Shown here piece after piece: positions 34,603-43,944 of a DNA stretch of 64,000 bases; position 1 is the stretch's first letter; each line of letters opens with the position of its first letter. Under the pieces are notes generated by a model. It was not told the origin of the DNA. It was given only the letters and a program-made list of their open reading frames with translations, and did no database searches. Both the position numbers and the translations under genes were made by a program. Source of the stretch: J038 sp034437535 (GTDB lineage Bacteria > Chloroflexota > Anaerolineae > Aggregatilineales > Phototrophicaceae); assembly GCA_034437535.1 (NCBI GenBank), contig DAOTTZ010000108.1:1-64000 (forward strand), in the 5' to 3' direction.

Positions 34603-35898
34603 TCAATTGTATGATTCTGATGTATTGATAGAAACAGGAACCGATGTTGCGTCGGTATTTCCTGGTTTCTGCGTCTCTAAAATATCGAGCAGGGCCGTTG
34701 CTAACTTCTTTGGGTCGTGTCGCCAGGGCTGGCTTGCATCTGTCAAATCTGTGTAATGAATGTAGTAGCGTTGTAAAACGGGATGATTGGCCGGGATGAG
34801 ATCGACATAATGTGTGTTGATGTTGGCCCTGGGCCGGGCATTATTCGCCAGAACGACCTGGAACGCGCCGCGCCCGATATATTGCTCTAGCGCAAGTACA
34901 TGATCGGCAACGTCAAAATTTTGTGTTTCACCGGGTTGGGTTGCGACATTACAAATATACACCTTCAACGCATTTGATCGCCGTAGGGCATCTGTTATGC
35001 CATCAACCAGCAAATTGGGCAGAATACTCGTAAATAAGCTACCTGGCCCGATGACTATCAGACTTGCATCTAAGATAGCGCGTACACTCTCATCATAAGC
35101 GGTCGGTTTGTGTGGTGTAAGGGCTATTTGTTGGATATACCCGCGCATTGCACTGATTTTTGATTCGCCTTGTATCCGCATCGAACGATTTTTACCATTC
35201 AGGCGAACATCTGCGACCAGATCAATATCTTCTAATGTCGCAGGTAAGACACGACCTTGAATATTTAATACTCGTTCAATCTCTGGCAAGGCGATCTCCA
35301 GATTGCCACTAATGCCAGCCAAAGCCGCGATAAATAAATTACCGAACGAATGCCCATCCAAATCACCCGTATCAAACCGATATTGGAACAATTGGGTCAT
35401 CAGGCTTTCGTCATCCGCTAGTGCTACGATATTATTGCGAATATCGCCCGGAGGCAAAACACCAAGATCACGGCGCAAACGTCCAGAACTGCCGCCATCA
35501 TCGGCGACGGTGACAACTGCTGTGATATTGGTGGTGTAGGCTTTCATCCCACGTAGGACTGCAGGCAAACCGGTGCCGCCGCCAATCGCCACGACCTTCA
35601 ATCCTTTTTGCCGGCGGCTATGGGCATAAACTACGTCAATAACACGCCCATGCTGGTGGACACGGTAAGGGGCGAGAATATTACGCGATAGTTTGTAGAT
35701 TGACAGCATGATCAAAATCAGGCCGGATAGCGACAAAGTGACACCGGCTAACGGGGATGCAGTTGTTAGTTGCCCAAAAGAGAGCAGGAAGGTGGTTACA
35801 CCAGAGATAATCAACACCAGACTGACAAACCATAGGAATATCCAGCGTTTAACGCCGATGCCAATTGTCAGCCACTTTAGAGTTGATCGCTCGAACAT
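34603..35898 (-). CDS. YvcK/CofD-like protein (gluconeogenesis factor family) with N-terminal membrane helices
   Basis: A 431-residue protein with two N-terminal membrane helices (about residues 18-40 and 50-70) fused to a YvcK/CofD-like domain. The domain hallmark is VVAIGGGTGLPAVLRG, then VTVADDGGSSGRLRRDLG, PPGDIRNNIVALAD, and later IGPGSLFTSILPNL. YvcK binds UDP-GlcNAc and affects carbon flux and cell shape in Firmicutes. It directly precedes gap, so a link with glycolysis/gluconeogenesis is attractive (inference). It follows the DUF1461 gene by 3 bases. Confidence 0.92.
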   Translation of the reverse strand: MFERSTLKWLTIGIGVKRWIFLWFVSLVLIISGVTTFLLSFGQLTTASPLAGVTLSLSGLILIMLSIYKLSRNILAPYRVHQHGRVIDVVYAHSRRQKGLKVVAIGGGTGLPAVLRGMKAYTTNITAVVTVADDGGSSGRLRRDLGVLPPGDIRNNIVALADDESLMTQLFQYRFDTGDLDGHSFGNLFIAALAGISGNLEIALPEIERVLNIQGRVLPATLEDIDLVADVRLNGKNRSMRIQGESKISAMRGYIQQIALTPHKPTAYDESVRAILDASLIVIGPGSLFTSILPNLLVDGITDALRRSNALKVYICNVATQPGETQNFDVADHVLALEQYIGRGAFQVVLANNARPRANINTHYVDLIPANHPVLQRYYIHYTDLTDASQPWRHDPKKLATALLDILETQKPGNTDATSVPVSINTSESYN

Positions 35899-35901
35899 AA
35901 A

Positions 35902-36621
35902 TTATCGGTTAAACATCCCCCGTACCCACCGGATGAAATCACGACCGGGTCGTGTTATGACGATGAGACCCACCGCGCCTAATGACGTCAAAACGCCGAT
36001 CACCAATGCCGCGTCGAACCAAAATCGTTCTGGAAACAGCCGAATGAGCGTATCGGAATACGCAAATCGCCAGGTTCCACTCTCGAAAAAGATCTCATGG
36101 AAGCCAGTGAAAAACAGATCCCACGCGACAATTGACAATATAACTATAGCACCAATCACACTTAATGTCAGGATGGCACCTTGAAATAAGCCCATCTGAA
36201 CGCGCTCTCGCAGGTGAGGCACGCGCCATACAGCCAGGCCCAAACTGACCGTAATCAGCAAAGAGCCAAGCAAAACCAGATAGGCTGATCTTGTGACGAC
36301 CTTAACATCTTCCATGTGAATTAGTTCCCGTGTGTTGAAAAGCGGCTCGCCATCTGGGAATGTCATTTCACCTAGATAGTTGATGTCTTTGCCGTTAAGT
36401 AGATACCCTAACACACGCGGTGCATACTGCATTCGATCTTCTGTGGTGAAGCCATAGGTATCTTCCGGGAAATCCGCCCGATAATATTCAAACTGGAGGA
36501 AAGCCGGGGTCATGACTAACCGCACGCTGATTAACACCAGCAAAATCGGCGTGATTACGGTATAACCAAATTGAATCCCGCTACCCAGAAGTGATGCCTG
36601 ACGAATGCTAGCGGATCTCAT
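35902..36621 (-). CDS. DUF1461 (TIGR01906-like) integral membrane protein
   Basis: A 239-residue integral membrane protein with about four helices and an extracytoplasmic loop. It matches the TIGR01906/DUF1461 layout: after the first helix an FPEDTYGFTTEDRM region and then FNTRELIHMEDVKVVTR, whose HM-DVK core is conserved in the family. Function is unknown. It overlaps the upstream MFS-spermidine synthase gene by 14 bases and precedes the YvcK-like gene by 3 bases. Confidence 0.85.
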   Translation of the reverse strand: MRSASIRQASLLGSGIQFGYTVITPILLVLISVRLVMTPAFLQFEYYRADFPEDTYGFTTEDRMQYAPRVLGYLLNGKDINYLGEMTFPDGEPLFNTRELIHMEDVKVVTRSAYLVLLGSLLITVSLGLAVWRVPHLRERVQMGLFQGAILTLSVIGAIVILSIVAWDLFFTGFHEIFFESGTWRFAYSDTLIRLFPERFWFDAALVIGVLTSLGAVGLIVITRPGRDFIRWVRGMFNR

Positions 36622-38200
36622 TCAAATCTCCGTTGAGTAAGAAGTTCAGCACTAATGAGTCCACCAGGGTTTCAACTGGTGCCCGGTCATCATAAAACAC
36701 GATAGTAGACTCGCCAGTTTCCACCCGATTGTCATTCGCCAGGGTCAGTATGGTATGCAATGTGGGATAGCTTTCACGATCAATCAAACGCAAGTTCTCT
36801 TCCAGGTTGGTCGCTTCACTGGGTTGATTGGTAGCGACCAGAATGGTGTTAAACGCTCTGGGAACGTCAATCGCATGAATGGCGGGGAAGACCTGGGACA
36901 TTGTATGGGTCATCGCATCGACCAACCGCCGATCCTGGTTTGTGCGACCAACATTAATCGCCACAACACCATCAGCCGTCAAGTGTGCCTGGATCTCCTG
37001 GAAGAACTCAACTGTCGTCATGTGCCAGGGAATGTAAGGCGGGCGATAGGCATCAATGGCAATGACGCTGTAAGTTTCATCAAGTTGGTTCAGTACATAG
37101 CGGCCATCTTGCACGTAGACATCCAGACTGGGCATTTCGATAGCATTCATGTCAAAGTATTGTGCGCCGGCTTCTACGATCTTCGGGTCGATTTCGACAC
37201 CAGCCATCGGGATGTCGCCGTAGACTTCGATGTATTGACGCGGGATCGTCCCCGCCGCCAGGCCGATCACCAGCAGGCTCTCCACGCTCTGCGGTTGATA
37301 GGGCGGCGGATTAAAATAAGGTGCGGCCAGGAATAACTCCCAGGTGCCACCGAACGTAACATCTTCCGGGTGCCAACGACTATGTATCCCCTGGCCTTCG
37401 TTAAGCAGGAGATCTCGATAGCCGTCTTCCGTCTCTATGACTTGAATGTAGTTATAACCGCTTTCGGCATCATACAGCACAGTACTGCCTTCCACAGGTG
37501 GCCGCAAATAGCCGTTGAGTGCCCATACAGCCAAGAGACCGACTAAAATGGGCATCCATACCCACCGGGCGGCCTGTGTCCAATCCTGGGCTAACCCAAG
37601 CCCTATGAAGCCGATCAAGTAAAGCAGGGCGGCGAAGATCAAAAATGTTCGAACAGTACCCATGTTAGGGATCAGCAGTAAGGTCGGTAAGAATGTGCCG
37701 ATAAGACTACCCACTGTACTGATGGCATAAATCTGGCCGGAGATGCGCCCGGCATCTTTACCATCTTCGCCAATCGCCAGCCGGATGGCAAAGGGCGACA
37801 CACAGCCTAACAGGGTCACTGGAACCGAGAACAAAATCAGCACGCTGATGAAAGAGCCTAGCGCCAGGGCGGCTTCCGCCCCGACGACGGCTTGTGCGGC
37901 AGTCTGTAAGACCGGACGGGCGACCAGAGGCACCAGACCGCTGAGAAAAGCGGCCCAAAGGATAATCTTAAATAATGTCGTGAAATAAGGTGAACGATCT
38001 GCCCAGCGGCCACCGATAAAGTAACCGACAGAAAGATAGAGCAAAATCAAACCGATGACATTAGCCCACACCAGATTGCTGGCTCCGAAGACATTTCCTA
38101 GCAAACGTGAGGCAGATAGTTCGATTGCCAGGGTCGCCATCCCGGTTAGAAAAACAGTCAGGTAGATGAAAGACTTCGATAAACTGGTTTCGTTTGTCAT
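36608..38200 (-). CDS. Fused membrane/spermidine-synthase-like protein
   Basis: A 530-residue protein: residues 1-230 form about 6-7 membrane helices of the type found in fused MFS/spermidine synthases (ELSASRLLGNVFGASNLVWAN start), and residues 240-520 form a spermidine-synthase-like Rossmann domain with the SAM-site LLVIGLAAGTIPRQYIEVYG and VEIDPKIV, plus a DAYRPPYIP motif. Such fused proteins are widespread but their aminopropyl-transfer activity is unproven. It overlaps the DUF58 gene upstream by 4 bases. Confidence 0.9.
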   Translation of the reverse strand: MTNETSLSKSFIYLTVFLTGMATLAIELSASRLLGNVFGASNLVWANVIGLILLYLSVGYFIGGRWADRSPYFTTLFKIILWAAFLSGLVPLVARPVLQTAAQAVVGAEAALALGSFISVLILFSVPVTLLGCVSPFAIRLAIGEDGKDAGRISGQIYAISTVGSLIGTFLPTLLLIPNMGTVRTFLIFAALLYLIGFIGLGLAQDWTQAARWVWMPILVGLLAVWALNGYLRPPVEGSTVLYDAESGYNYIQVIETEDGYRDLLLNEGQGIHSRWHPEDVTFGGTWELFLAAPYFNPPPYQPQSVESLLVIGLAAGTIPRQYIEVYGDIPMAGVEIDPKIVEAGAQYFDMNAIEMPSLDVYVQDGRYVLNQLDETYSVIAIDAYRPPYIPWHMTTVEFFQEIQAHLTADGVVAINVGRTNQDRRLVDAMTHTMSQVFPAIHAIDVPRAFNTILVATNQPSEATNLEENLRLIDRESYPTLHTILTLANDNRVETGESTIVFYDDRAPVETLVDSLVLNFLLNGDLNEIR

Positions 38201-39453
38201 AAGGGCCTTTGCGCTAGTACCGATGCGATGTCATCACCATGTCGAATGCGGATGGTTGGGATTTTGGCAACACGGAGTAACCGAATACTGTCTTCTGACT
38301 GGGTGAGTTGGCCGAACGAATCTCCATCAATAAACACACACACCGGGCGAATGCCGCGCCGCATGAGAATCTGCGCCTCTTTGATCCATTCTGAATTAGT
38401 TGATGCAGTCACAATCACCAGCGTGGTTCCCCGTGTGAAGTAGGGCGTTTCTAGCGTTAGCATCTGGCCTAGATGATATTGTGACAGGCTACGAGCAACG
38501 GCCAGGGTCTCTAGAATGCGCGTTAACTGCCGGTTCCCGCGCTCTGGTTGATGGACTTCACGATTTGGTGTGTAAGCCGCGAACCCTAATGCCCGTTCCA
38601 GGTTGATAAAATGATGGGCTAAAGACGCACTCACCGCCGCTACATATTCTTCGCTAGAAGGCGGTAGTCTTTCGCTGGTGGAAATGATCGGACCGTTGTC
38701 TTCTACCCGTTTAATCGATGATGCTTCCACCAAAGAGTCAGAAGAAAAATCAGCGAACAACCAGATATCAACCAGCGGATCAATCTCAAATTCTTTGACA
38801 ATCAAGTGGCCTTTTCGGGCGGTTGATCGCCAGTGAATCCGGTTAAAACTATCACCAGGTGCATAATCTCTCACACCTGATGCATTGGTCGTCACATAAT
38901 GTGAACGCCGTCGTTGGGCTTCTCCACCAGAAAGTGATCCCATCGGAAGCTCAATATGATTCAATTGTACGATCTTGGGATAGATGATAATACGCGATGT
39001 CGCGCTCAGCCGGCGTTGTAGCGTGAAGAAACCAAATGGATCGCCACTTGATACGTTCATCGGTCCCAGGCGGAACTCGCCCCTTGCAGTACAGCGTGTT
39101 CGTGCTTGCCAACCGTAGCGGCCACGCATCCCTAATGCCGGGACAACATGGCTCGCATTATGCCCAGGCAAGTTGGATTCATCATCGAATTCAAGCCATA
39201 GCTTTGGGATGTAAGCCCGATTGCGAACGGTGAATTGTTCCTCGAAAACTCGACCTACCTGTGCCCGGCGGGAGCGTGTGCGGCGGTTAATCGCCACCCA
39301 CCGAACAGAGACCCAAGCCCAGATGAATGACAAAAAAATGACCCCGACCAGCATATAGGCGAGCGTGAAGAAGATAACCCGTCCGGTTACGAGGCCAGTC
39401 AGCAGGCTTAAGCTGATAAGTAGATAGATGGCATTTCGACGGCCAGACATCAT
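38197..39453 (-). CDS. DUF58 membrane protein (MoxR partner, second locus)
   Basis: A 418-residue DUF58 protein with two N-terminal membrane helices (residues 10-45), a beta-domain, and the DUF58 core with YAPGDSFNRIHWRSTARKG and LIVKEFEIDP. It directly follows a MoxR ATPase (TGATG overlap), repeating the MoxR-DUF58 pairing of the 9.7 kb locus but with a membrane-anchored form. Its own partner genes downstream are a MFS-spermidine synthase and others rather than Bat genes. Confidence 0.93.
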   Translation of the reverse strand: MMSGRRNAIYLLISLSLLTGLVTGRVIFFTLAYMLVGVIFLSFIWAWVSVRWVAINRRTRSRRAQVGRVFEEQFTVRNRAYIPKLWLEFDDESNLPGHNASHVVPALGMRGRYGWQARTRCTARGEFRLGPMNVSSGDPFGFFTLQRRLSATSRIIIYPKIVQLNHIELPMGSLSGGEAQRRRSHYVTTNASGVRDYAPGDSFNRIHWRSTARKGHLIVKEFEIDPLVDIWLFADFSSDSLVEASSIKRVEDNGPIISTSERLPPSSEEYVAAVSASLAHHFINLERALGFAAYTPNREVHQPERGNRQLTRILETLAVARSLSQYHLGQMLTLETPYFTRGTTLVIVTASTNSEWIKEAQILMRRGIRPVCVFIDGDSFGQLTQSEDSIRLLRVAKIPTIRIRHGDDIASVLAQRPL

Positions 39454-40448
39454 CAGCGCGCAGATGCTCCTGGCACAGATGTCATCGAGAGTACATCACG
39501 GATGATCGTACTGGGGGAGACACGATTGACTCGTGCCTCCGGCCCCACCAAAATGCGATGCGCCAGTGTGACTTCTGCCAGTGCTTTGACATCATCTGGA
39601 ATCACATAATCACGTCCGGCCATCGCGGCTCTCGTCTGGGCGGTGCGAAACAAGGCCAGTGACCCACGCGGTGAAGCCCCCAGATAAACATCTTTGTGGC
39701 TACGGGTTGCGGTCACAATACGCACAATATACTGCATGATCTCTTCCGCAACATAGACATCGCGGACGGCCTGCTGTGCTTGCACCAGTTCATCAACGCT
39801 GACGACCTGTTGCATCTGTGTAACAGGATGAACATATTGCTGAGATGAAAGCACGGTCAATTCTTCTTCCGCACTGGGGTAACCCAATTGAATACGGATC
39901 AGGAAGCGGTCGAGCTGGGCTTCTGGCAACGGGAACGTGCCTTCATATTCAATGGGATTCTGCGTCGCCAGGATCAAAAAGGGTTTTTGCATATTATAGG
40001 TGATGCCATCAACCGTGACCTGCCGTTCTTCCATCGCTTCTAGCAAGGCGGCCTGTGTCTTCGGGGTTGCCCGGTTGATCTCATCCGCCAGGACGATCTG
40101 GGCCATGATAGGCCCGGGACGATATTCGAATTCACGGGTCTTCTGGTTAAACATTGAAACACCGGTTACATCGGACGGCAACATATCCGGCGTGAACTGA
40201 ATCCGGCTAAATTTCGCGCCGATAGACCGCGCCAGGGCTTTGGTCAGCATCGTCTTGCCGACTCCAGGTATATCTTCAATAAGGATATGACCCTGAGCGA
40301 TTAACCCGAGAATAGTCAGACGGATCTCGTTGCGCTTACCGATGATGACCTGACTGACACTCTGCGCTATTCGCTCGGCTGTTTGCTGTACGATCTGAAT
40401 ATTGACATAATCGTTTGATCGGCGGGTTTGGGGACTTTGGTCAGCCAT
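39453..40448 (-). CDS. MoxR-family AAA+ ATPase (second locus)
   Basis: A 331-residue MoxR ATPase: VIIGKRNEIRLTILGLIAQGH in outline, Walker A IPGVGKT, Walker B IVLADEINRATPK, and ATQNPIEYEGTFPLPEAQ in outline. I chose the ATG at 40448; a GTG three codons earlier is the alternative. It heads a minus-strand run (MoxR, DUF58, MFS-spermidine synthase, DUF1461, YvcK-like, gap). The 242 bases between it and the roadblock gene contain promoters for both directions, although only the plus-strand one is clear. Confidence 0.95.
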   Translation of the reverse strand: MADQSPQTRRSNDYVNIQIVQQTAERIAQSVSQVIIGKRNEIRLTILGLIAQGHILIEDIPGVGKTMLTKALARSIGAKFSRIQFTPDMLPSDVTGVSMFNQKTREFEYRPGPIMAQIVLADEINRATPKTQAALLEAMEERQVTVDGITYNMQKPFLILATQNPIEYEGTFPLPEAQLDRFLIRIQLGYPSAEEELTVLSSQQYVHPVTQMQQVVSVDELVQAQQAVRDVYVAEEIMQYIVRIVTATRSHKDVYLGASPRGSLALFRTAQTRAAMAGRDYVIPDDVKALAEVTLAHRILVGPEARVNRVSPSTIIRDVLSMTSVPGASAR

Positions 40449-40552
40449 GTTACTCACTTATCGTCGCTATCGCATATAATCACAGTATTGAACAATCCGG
40501 TGTAAATGAGAAGGGACGATTGCCCTACGTGTCAACGACTTTATGCCTTTAC

Positions 40553-40580
40553 TTGCTGATCAAGCGAGGTTTAGTATAAT
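40553..40580 (+). promoter_or_regulatory. Predicted sigma70 promoter and leader for the roadblock gene
   Basis: TTGCTG (40553-40558) and a perfect TATAAT (40575-40580) are 16 bases apart, about 110 bases upstream of the ATG at 40691. The resulting leader contains a small inverted repeat, CCCGGT (40647-40652) with ACCGGG (40661-40666), followed by TCACTTTTT, which could act as a weak attenuator. The rest of 40449-40690 shows nothing else I can name. Confidence 0.6.
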
Positions 40581-40690
40581 TAGCTCAAGTTGAGGTGCCG
40601 ATTATGATGGCATCGTCTAGTGACTCCAACTTTGATCAATACTTTTCCCGGTCTTAATCTACCGGGTCACTTTTTGAGAGGAGACAGAAC

Positions 40691-41062
40691 ATGGCGAAAT
40701 CGCGGACAGAACTGATGGTCGAGCGTCTGCGCGAATTACAAGCGACCACGCCAGAAATTGAAGCATCGGCGGTGGTGAGTGTTGATGGTTTGATCATGGC
40801 ATCATCTTTGCCGGCTGGCGTGGAAGAAGACCGCGTTTCGGCGATGTCTGCCGCGATGCTATCACTGGGTGAGCGTATCTCTGGTGAACTGGGTCGTGGG
40901 ATGTTGGATCAAGTTTATGTCAAGGGGAAAGAGGGGTATGTCATCTTGATGTCAATCGGTGAAGAAGCCGTTTTGACGACCCTGGTTCGCGAAGGGGCCA
41001 AGCTTGGCTTGATCTTCCTGGACATGCGCCGTACAGCGGATGACTTAGAAAAGCTGGTCTGA
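40691..41062 (+). CDS. Roadblock/LC7 domain protein
   Basis: A 123-residue roadblock/LC7 fold protein. The core VERLRELQATTPEIEASAVV, DGLIMASSLP and LDQVYVKGKEGYVILMSIG in outline match the family found with small Ras-like GTPases (MglB type). These act as GTPase activators or regulators in polarity and signalling. No MglA-type GTPase is next to it here. A strong GAGAGGAG RBS precedes the ATG. It appears to be a single-gene unit ending at a terminator (41094-41130). Confidence 0.9.
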   Translation: MAKSRTELMVERLRELQATTPEIEASAVVSVDGLIMASSLPAGVEEDRVSAMSAAMLSLGERISGELGRGMLDQVYVKGKEGYVILMSIGEEAVLTTLVREGAKLGLIFLDMRRTADDLEKLV

Positions 41063-41093
41063 GATTTTCTCGGCTTAATTGATTGTCTGGCAC

Positions 41094-41130
41094 CGGCGGG
41101 ATAGTGTGACTACCCGCCGCACTTTTTATT
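41094..41130 (+). terminator. Intrinsic terminator after the roadblock gene
   Basis: CGGCGGG then TAGT (41094-41105) pairs with ACTA then CCCGCCG (41109-41119), with one bulged A and a GTG loop, followed by CACTTTTTATT. A second, weaker hairpin, CCGCC (41174-41178) with GGCGG (41188-41192), lies just before pyrG. Confidence 0.75.
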
Positions 41131-41209
41131 GGTGTATTAGCCCTCCTAAAGCAGAAAGGAAAAACGGCTTCTTCCGCCTGACAAGTGGGCGGTTTGTGCC
41201 AAAAATTTG

Positions 41210-42865
41210 ATGAGGAAACCGAAATACATCTTCTGTACCGGCGGGGTGGTGAGTTCAGTTGGAAAGGGCGTAACGGCGGCGGCAATTGGCCGTCTGTTGA
41301 AAGCACGCGGCTTAAAAGTCGCCATCCAAAAGCTCGATCCATATCTTAACGTTGACCCCGGCACCATGAGTCCGTATCAGCATGGTGAAGTCTTTGTAAC
41401 CGTCGATGGGGCGGAGACCGACCTCGATCTCGGTCATTATGAACGCTTTACCGGGGAAAACCTAAACCGTACCTGCAATGTCACGGCAGGCCAGGTATAC
41501 GGCCACGTTATCGACAAAGAAAGACGGGGAGATTATCTGGGAGGGACGATCCAGGTCGTGCCACACATCACCAATGAGATTAAACGACGCATTATGCTGG
41601 TTGGTGAAGAAAGTGACGCGGATGTCATCATTGTTGAAGTCGGCGGTACGGTCGGCGACATCGAAGGTTTACCATTCCTGGAAGCCATTCGTCAAATGCG
41701 TATGAGCCTGAAACGGGCTGACACGTTATATGTTCACGTCACATTCTTGCCTTACATCGGTGCGACGGGAGAGCTTAAAACCAAGCCGACACAACACAGT
41801 GTCCGTGAACTACGTGGTATCGGCATCCAACCGCATGTCATCATCGCCCGTACCGACCATCCAGTTAGTGATGATGTAGTCGATAAGATCGCATTATTTT
41901 GTGATGTGGACGATGAAGCCGTCATCCCGCTGGAAACCACCGACTTGCTATACGATGTCCCCCTGGTGCTGGAAGATGCTGGCCTCGGAGATTATCTGGT
42001 ACGCAAGCTGAAGCTAGAAGTTGAACCGCCAGAATTGGGACGCTGGCGCCGGATGGTTCAAAGTATGCGTGCCGCGCAGGATTACGTCACAATCGGCATT
42101 GTGGGCAAATATGTTGAGTTACACGATGCCTACATGAGTGTTAAAGAGGCGGTGTTTCATGCCGCTAGTTCGCTGGATCGACAGGTCGAGATCAAATGGA
42201 TTCACTCCGGCGATCTAGAAAAAGACCACACGCTAGATAAACTCAAAGATGTGGATGGGTTGATTGTCCCCGGTGGTTTCGGGTATCGTGGCGTAGAGGG
42301 AAAGATCATCACTGCACGCTATGCCCGCGAAAATAAGGTGCCTTACCTGGGCTTGTGCCTGGGGATGCAAGTGATGTCGATTGAGTTTGCCCGGCATGTC
42401 ATCGGCCTGGAAGACGCCAACAGTTCCGAATTTGAGGCCCCAAGCAAACATAACATCATTGATCTGATGCCAGATCAACGCGGGATCACAGACCTGGGTG
42501 GGACGATGCGATTAGGCGCATATCCGTGCCAACTCAAGGCGGATACCGTCGCCGCCAATGCTTATGGTGATACCACCCAGATACAGGAACGACACCGCCA
42601 TCGATTTGAGTTTAACAACACATACCGTCAGGCTTTTGAGACACATGGGGCGGTATTTAGCGGCCTCAGCCCGGATGAACGGTTGGTCGAAATTTTAGAA
42701 TTGAGCGACCATCCATTTATGGTCGGATGCCAATTTCACCCAGAATTCTTGAGCCGGCCTAATGACCCACATCCGTTATTCCATGCATTTGTTCAGGCCA
42801 GCATCGCGTATCGTGCGGGCACGGTTCCAGTAGACAGCTCGACAGTACAAGAGTATGAGGATTGA
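41210..42865 (+). CDS. pyrG: CTP synthase
   Basis: CTP synthase aminates UTP to CTP using glutamine and ATP. The 551 residues begin KYIFCTGGVVSSVGKGVTAA, with the amidoligase domain (residues 1-270) and a C-terminal class I glutamine amidotransferase: PYLGLCLGMQV (nucleophile Cys) and CQFHPEF (His/Glu). I chose ATG at 41210; a TTG directly before it is an alternative. No good RBS is visible, and a short hairpin lies upstream, so the leader may be regulated. It is followed after 3 bases by an ADA-like gene, probably cotranscribed. Confidence 0.97.
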   Translation: MRKPKYIFCTGGVVSSVGKGVTAAAIGRLLKARGLKVAIQKLDPYLNVDPGTMSPYQHGEVFVTVDGAETDLDLGHYERFTGENLNRTCNVTAGQVYGHVIDKERRGDYLGGTIQVVPHITNEIKRRIMLVGEESDADVIIVEVGGTVGDIEGLPFLEAIRQMRMSLKRADTLYVHVTFLPYIGATGELKTKPTQHSVRELRGIGIQPHVIIARTDHPVSDDVVDKIALFCDVDDEAVIPLETTDLLYDVPLVLEDAGLGDYLVRKLKLEVEPPELGRWRRMVQSMRAAQDYVTIGIVGKYVELHDAYMSVKEAVFHAASSLDRQVEIKWIHSGDLEKDHTLDKLKDVDGLIVPGGFGYRGVEGKIITARYARENKVPYLGLCLGMQVMSIEFARHVIGLEDANSSEFEAPSKHNIIDLMPDQRGITDLGGTMRLGAYPCQLKADTVAANAYGDTTQIQERHRHRFEFNNTYRQAFETHGAVFSGLSPDERLVEILELSDHPFMVGCQFHPEFLSRPNDPHPLFHAFVQASIAYRAGTVPVDSSTVQEYED

Positions 42866-42868
42866 GAG

Positions 42869-43927
42869 ATGAGTATTACACGTTATATTGATTTAATGCC
42901 CAAAGCTGATCTGAACGTCTCATTTGAGGGCACGATCCGAAGATCAACATGGCAATTGCTCGCAGAGCAAAATGAGATTGCATCAACCATGAAGCCGAAA
43001 GCCTATCGCACGTTGATGGAGACACTAGAAAATCCGAAACCAAGTCAATTTCTTGATTTGACGAGGCAATTAGGCCAGTGGATTCGATACCCCGACGATT
43101 TAACACGCCTGGTCTACGATGTGGGAATCGTGCTTTCAAAGCAGAATATCCGCTATGCGGAAGTACATATCAGTCCTTCCGCTTGTATGACTGCTGGCAT
43201 GTCATTTGATGCGTTCATCAACGCGCTGGAAGACGGGCGCGACCGGGTGCAACGGGGATGGAATGTTGTTATTCGGTGGATCCTCACGGTGGCCCGTGAT
43301 GAGCCGCGCAAAGCGGATGAGACGATCCGCTGGGCGGCTAGTGCCACCGCCCGCAAACACAGCGTGGTAGGATTTGGTTTGCTTGGCCCGGAAGATGCAC
43401 AGCCTATTGGTCAATTCGAACGTGCTTTCCAGACGGCGCAGAAAAAAGAAGTCATGACAATTGTTCGAGTCGGTGATGTATACGGGTTAGATGGGATCAA
43501 CGAAGTCTTTGAGATGATGACGCCTAATCGTCTTATCGATGGTTACGGCCTGATAGATTCATCTGAGATCATTGAGAAGATGATTACAGACTCGATCCCG
43601 CTGGTATTGAGTCCGCTCCAAGCGGTGAAGCGCGGATTTGATGGTGAGGACACATTCCCGTTAGAAAGTTACTATAAAACCCATATTCCACTGACACTGA
43701 GTGGTGAATTTACTGAGTGGCTCGACATCTCATTGACTGATGAGTATCACCACGCAGTCGATCAAGGTGTTTTATCAGTCAATGCGTTGAATGAAATGGT
43801 TTTGAACACCATAAGGTTCAGCCTGGCGGATGACGAACTTAAACAAACGCTCATTGACGAAATCGAACAAAGTTTTGATGAGTTGGGCGATGAATATCTA
43901 GAACAAGCCGAGACCGTCGAGGATTAG
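42869..43927 (+). CDS. Adenosine-deaminase-like protein lacking metal-site residues (apparent pseudoenzyme)
   Basis: A 352-residue protein with the length and order of the adenosine/AMP deaminase family. Alignable stretches are MPKADLNVSFEGTIRRSTWQ (family PK-x-ELHxHLxG), IRYAEVHISP, VVGFGLLGPEDAQ (family V-x-DLAGxE), TIVRVGDV (family HAGE), RLIDGYG (family RIGHG), and TLSGEFTEWL (family NTDDP). At every zinc or catalytic position the residue is changed: HxH is NVS, HAGE is RVGD, GHG is DGY, and the TDD Asp is SGE. Deaminase activity is therefore unlikely; a binding or regulatory role is possible. It is 3 bases downstream of pyrG. Confidence 0.85.
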   Translation: MSITRYIDLMPKADLNVSFEGTIRRSTWQLLAEQNEIASTMKPKAYRTLMETLENPKPSQFLDLTRQLGQWIRYPDDLTRLVYDVGIVLSKQNIRYAEVHISPSACMTAGMSFDAFINALEDGRDRVQRGWNVVIRWILTVARDEPRKADETIRWAASATARKHSVVGFGLLGPEDAQPIGQFERAFQTAQKKEVMTIVRVGDVYGLDGINEVFEMMTPNRLIDGYGLIDSSEIIEKMITDSIPLVLSPLQAVKRGFDGEDTFPLESYYKTHIPLTLSGEFTEWLDISLTDEYHHAVDQGVLSVNALNEMVLNTIRFSLADDELKQTLIDEIEQSFDELGDEYLEQAETVED

Positions 43928-43944
43928 ATTTGTGTTCGTGCTCG

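Noticed and set aside
41174..41209. Riboswitch or G-insertion type attenuator before pyrG
   Set aside because: Only one short hairpin is present and no T- or C-run of the known pyrG attenuator type is visible.
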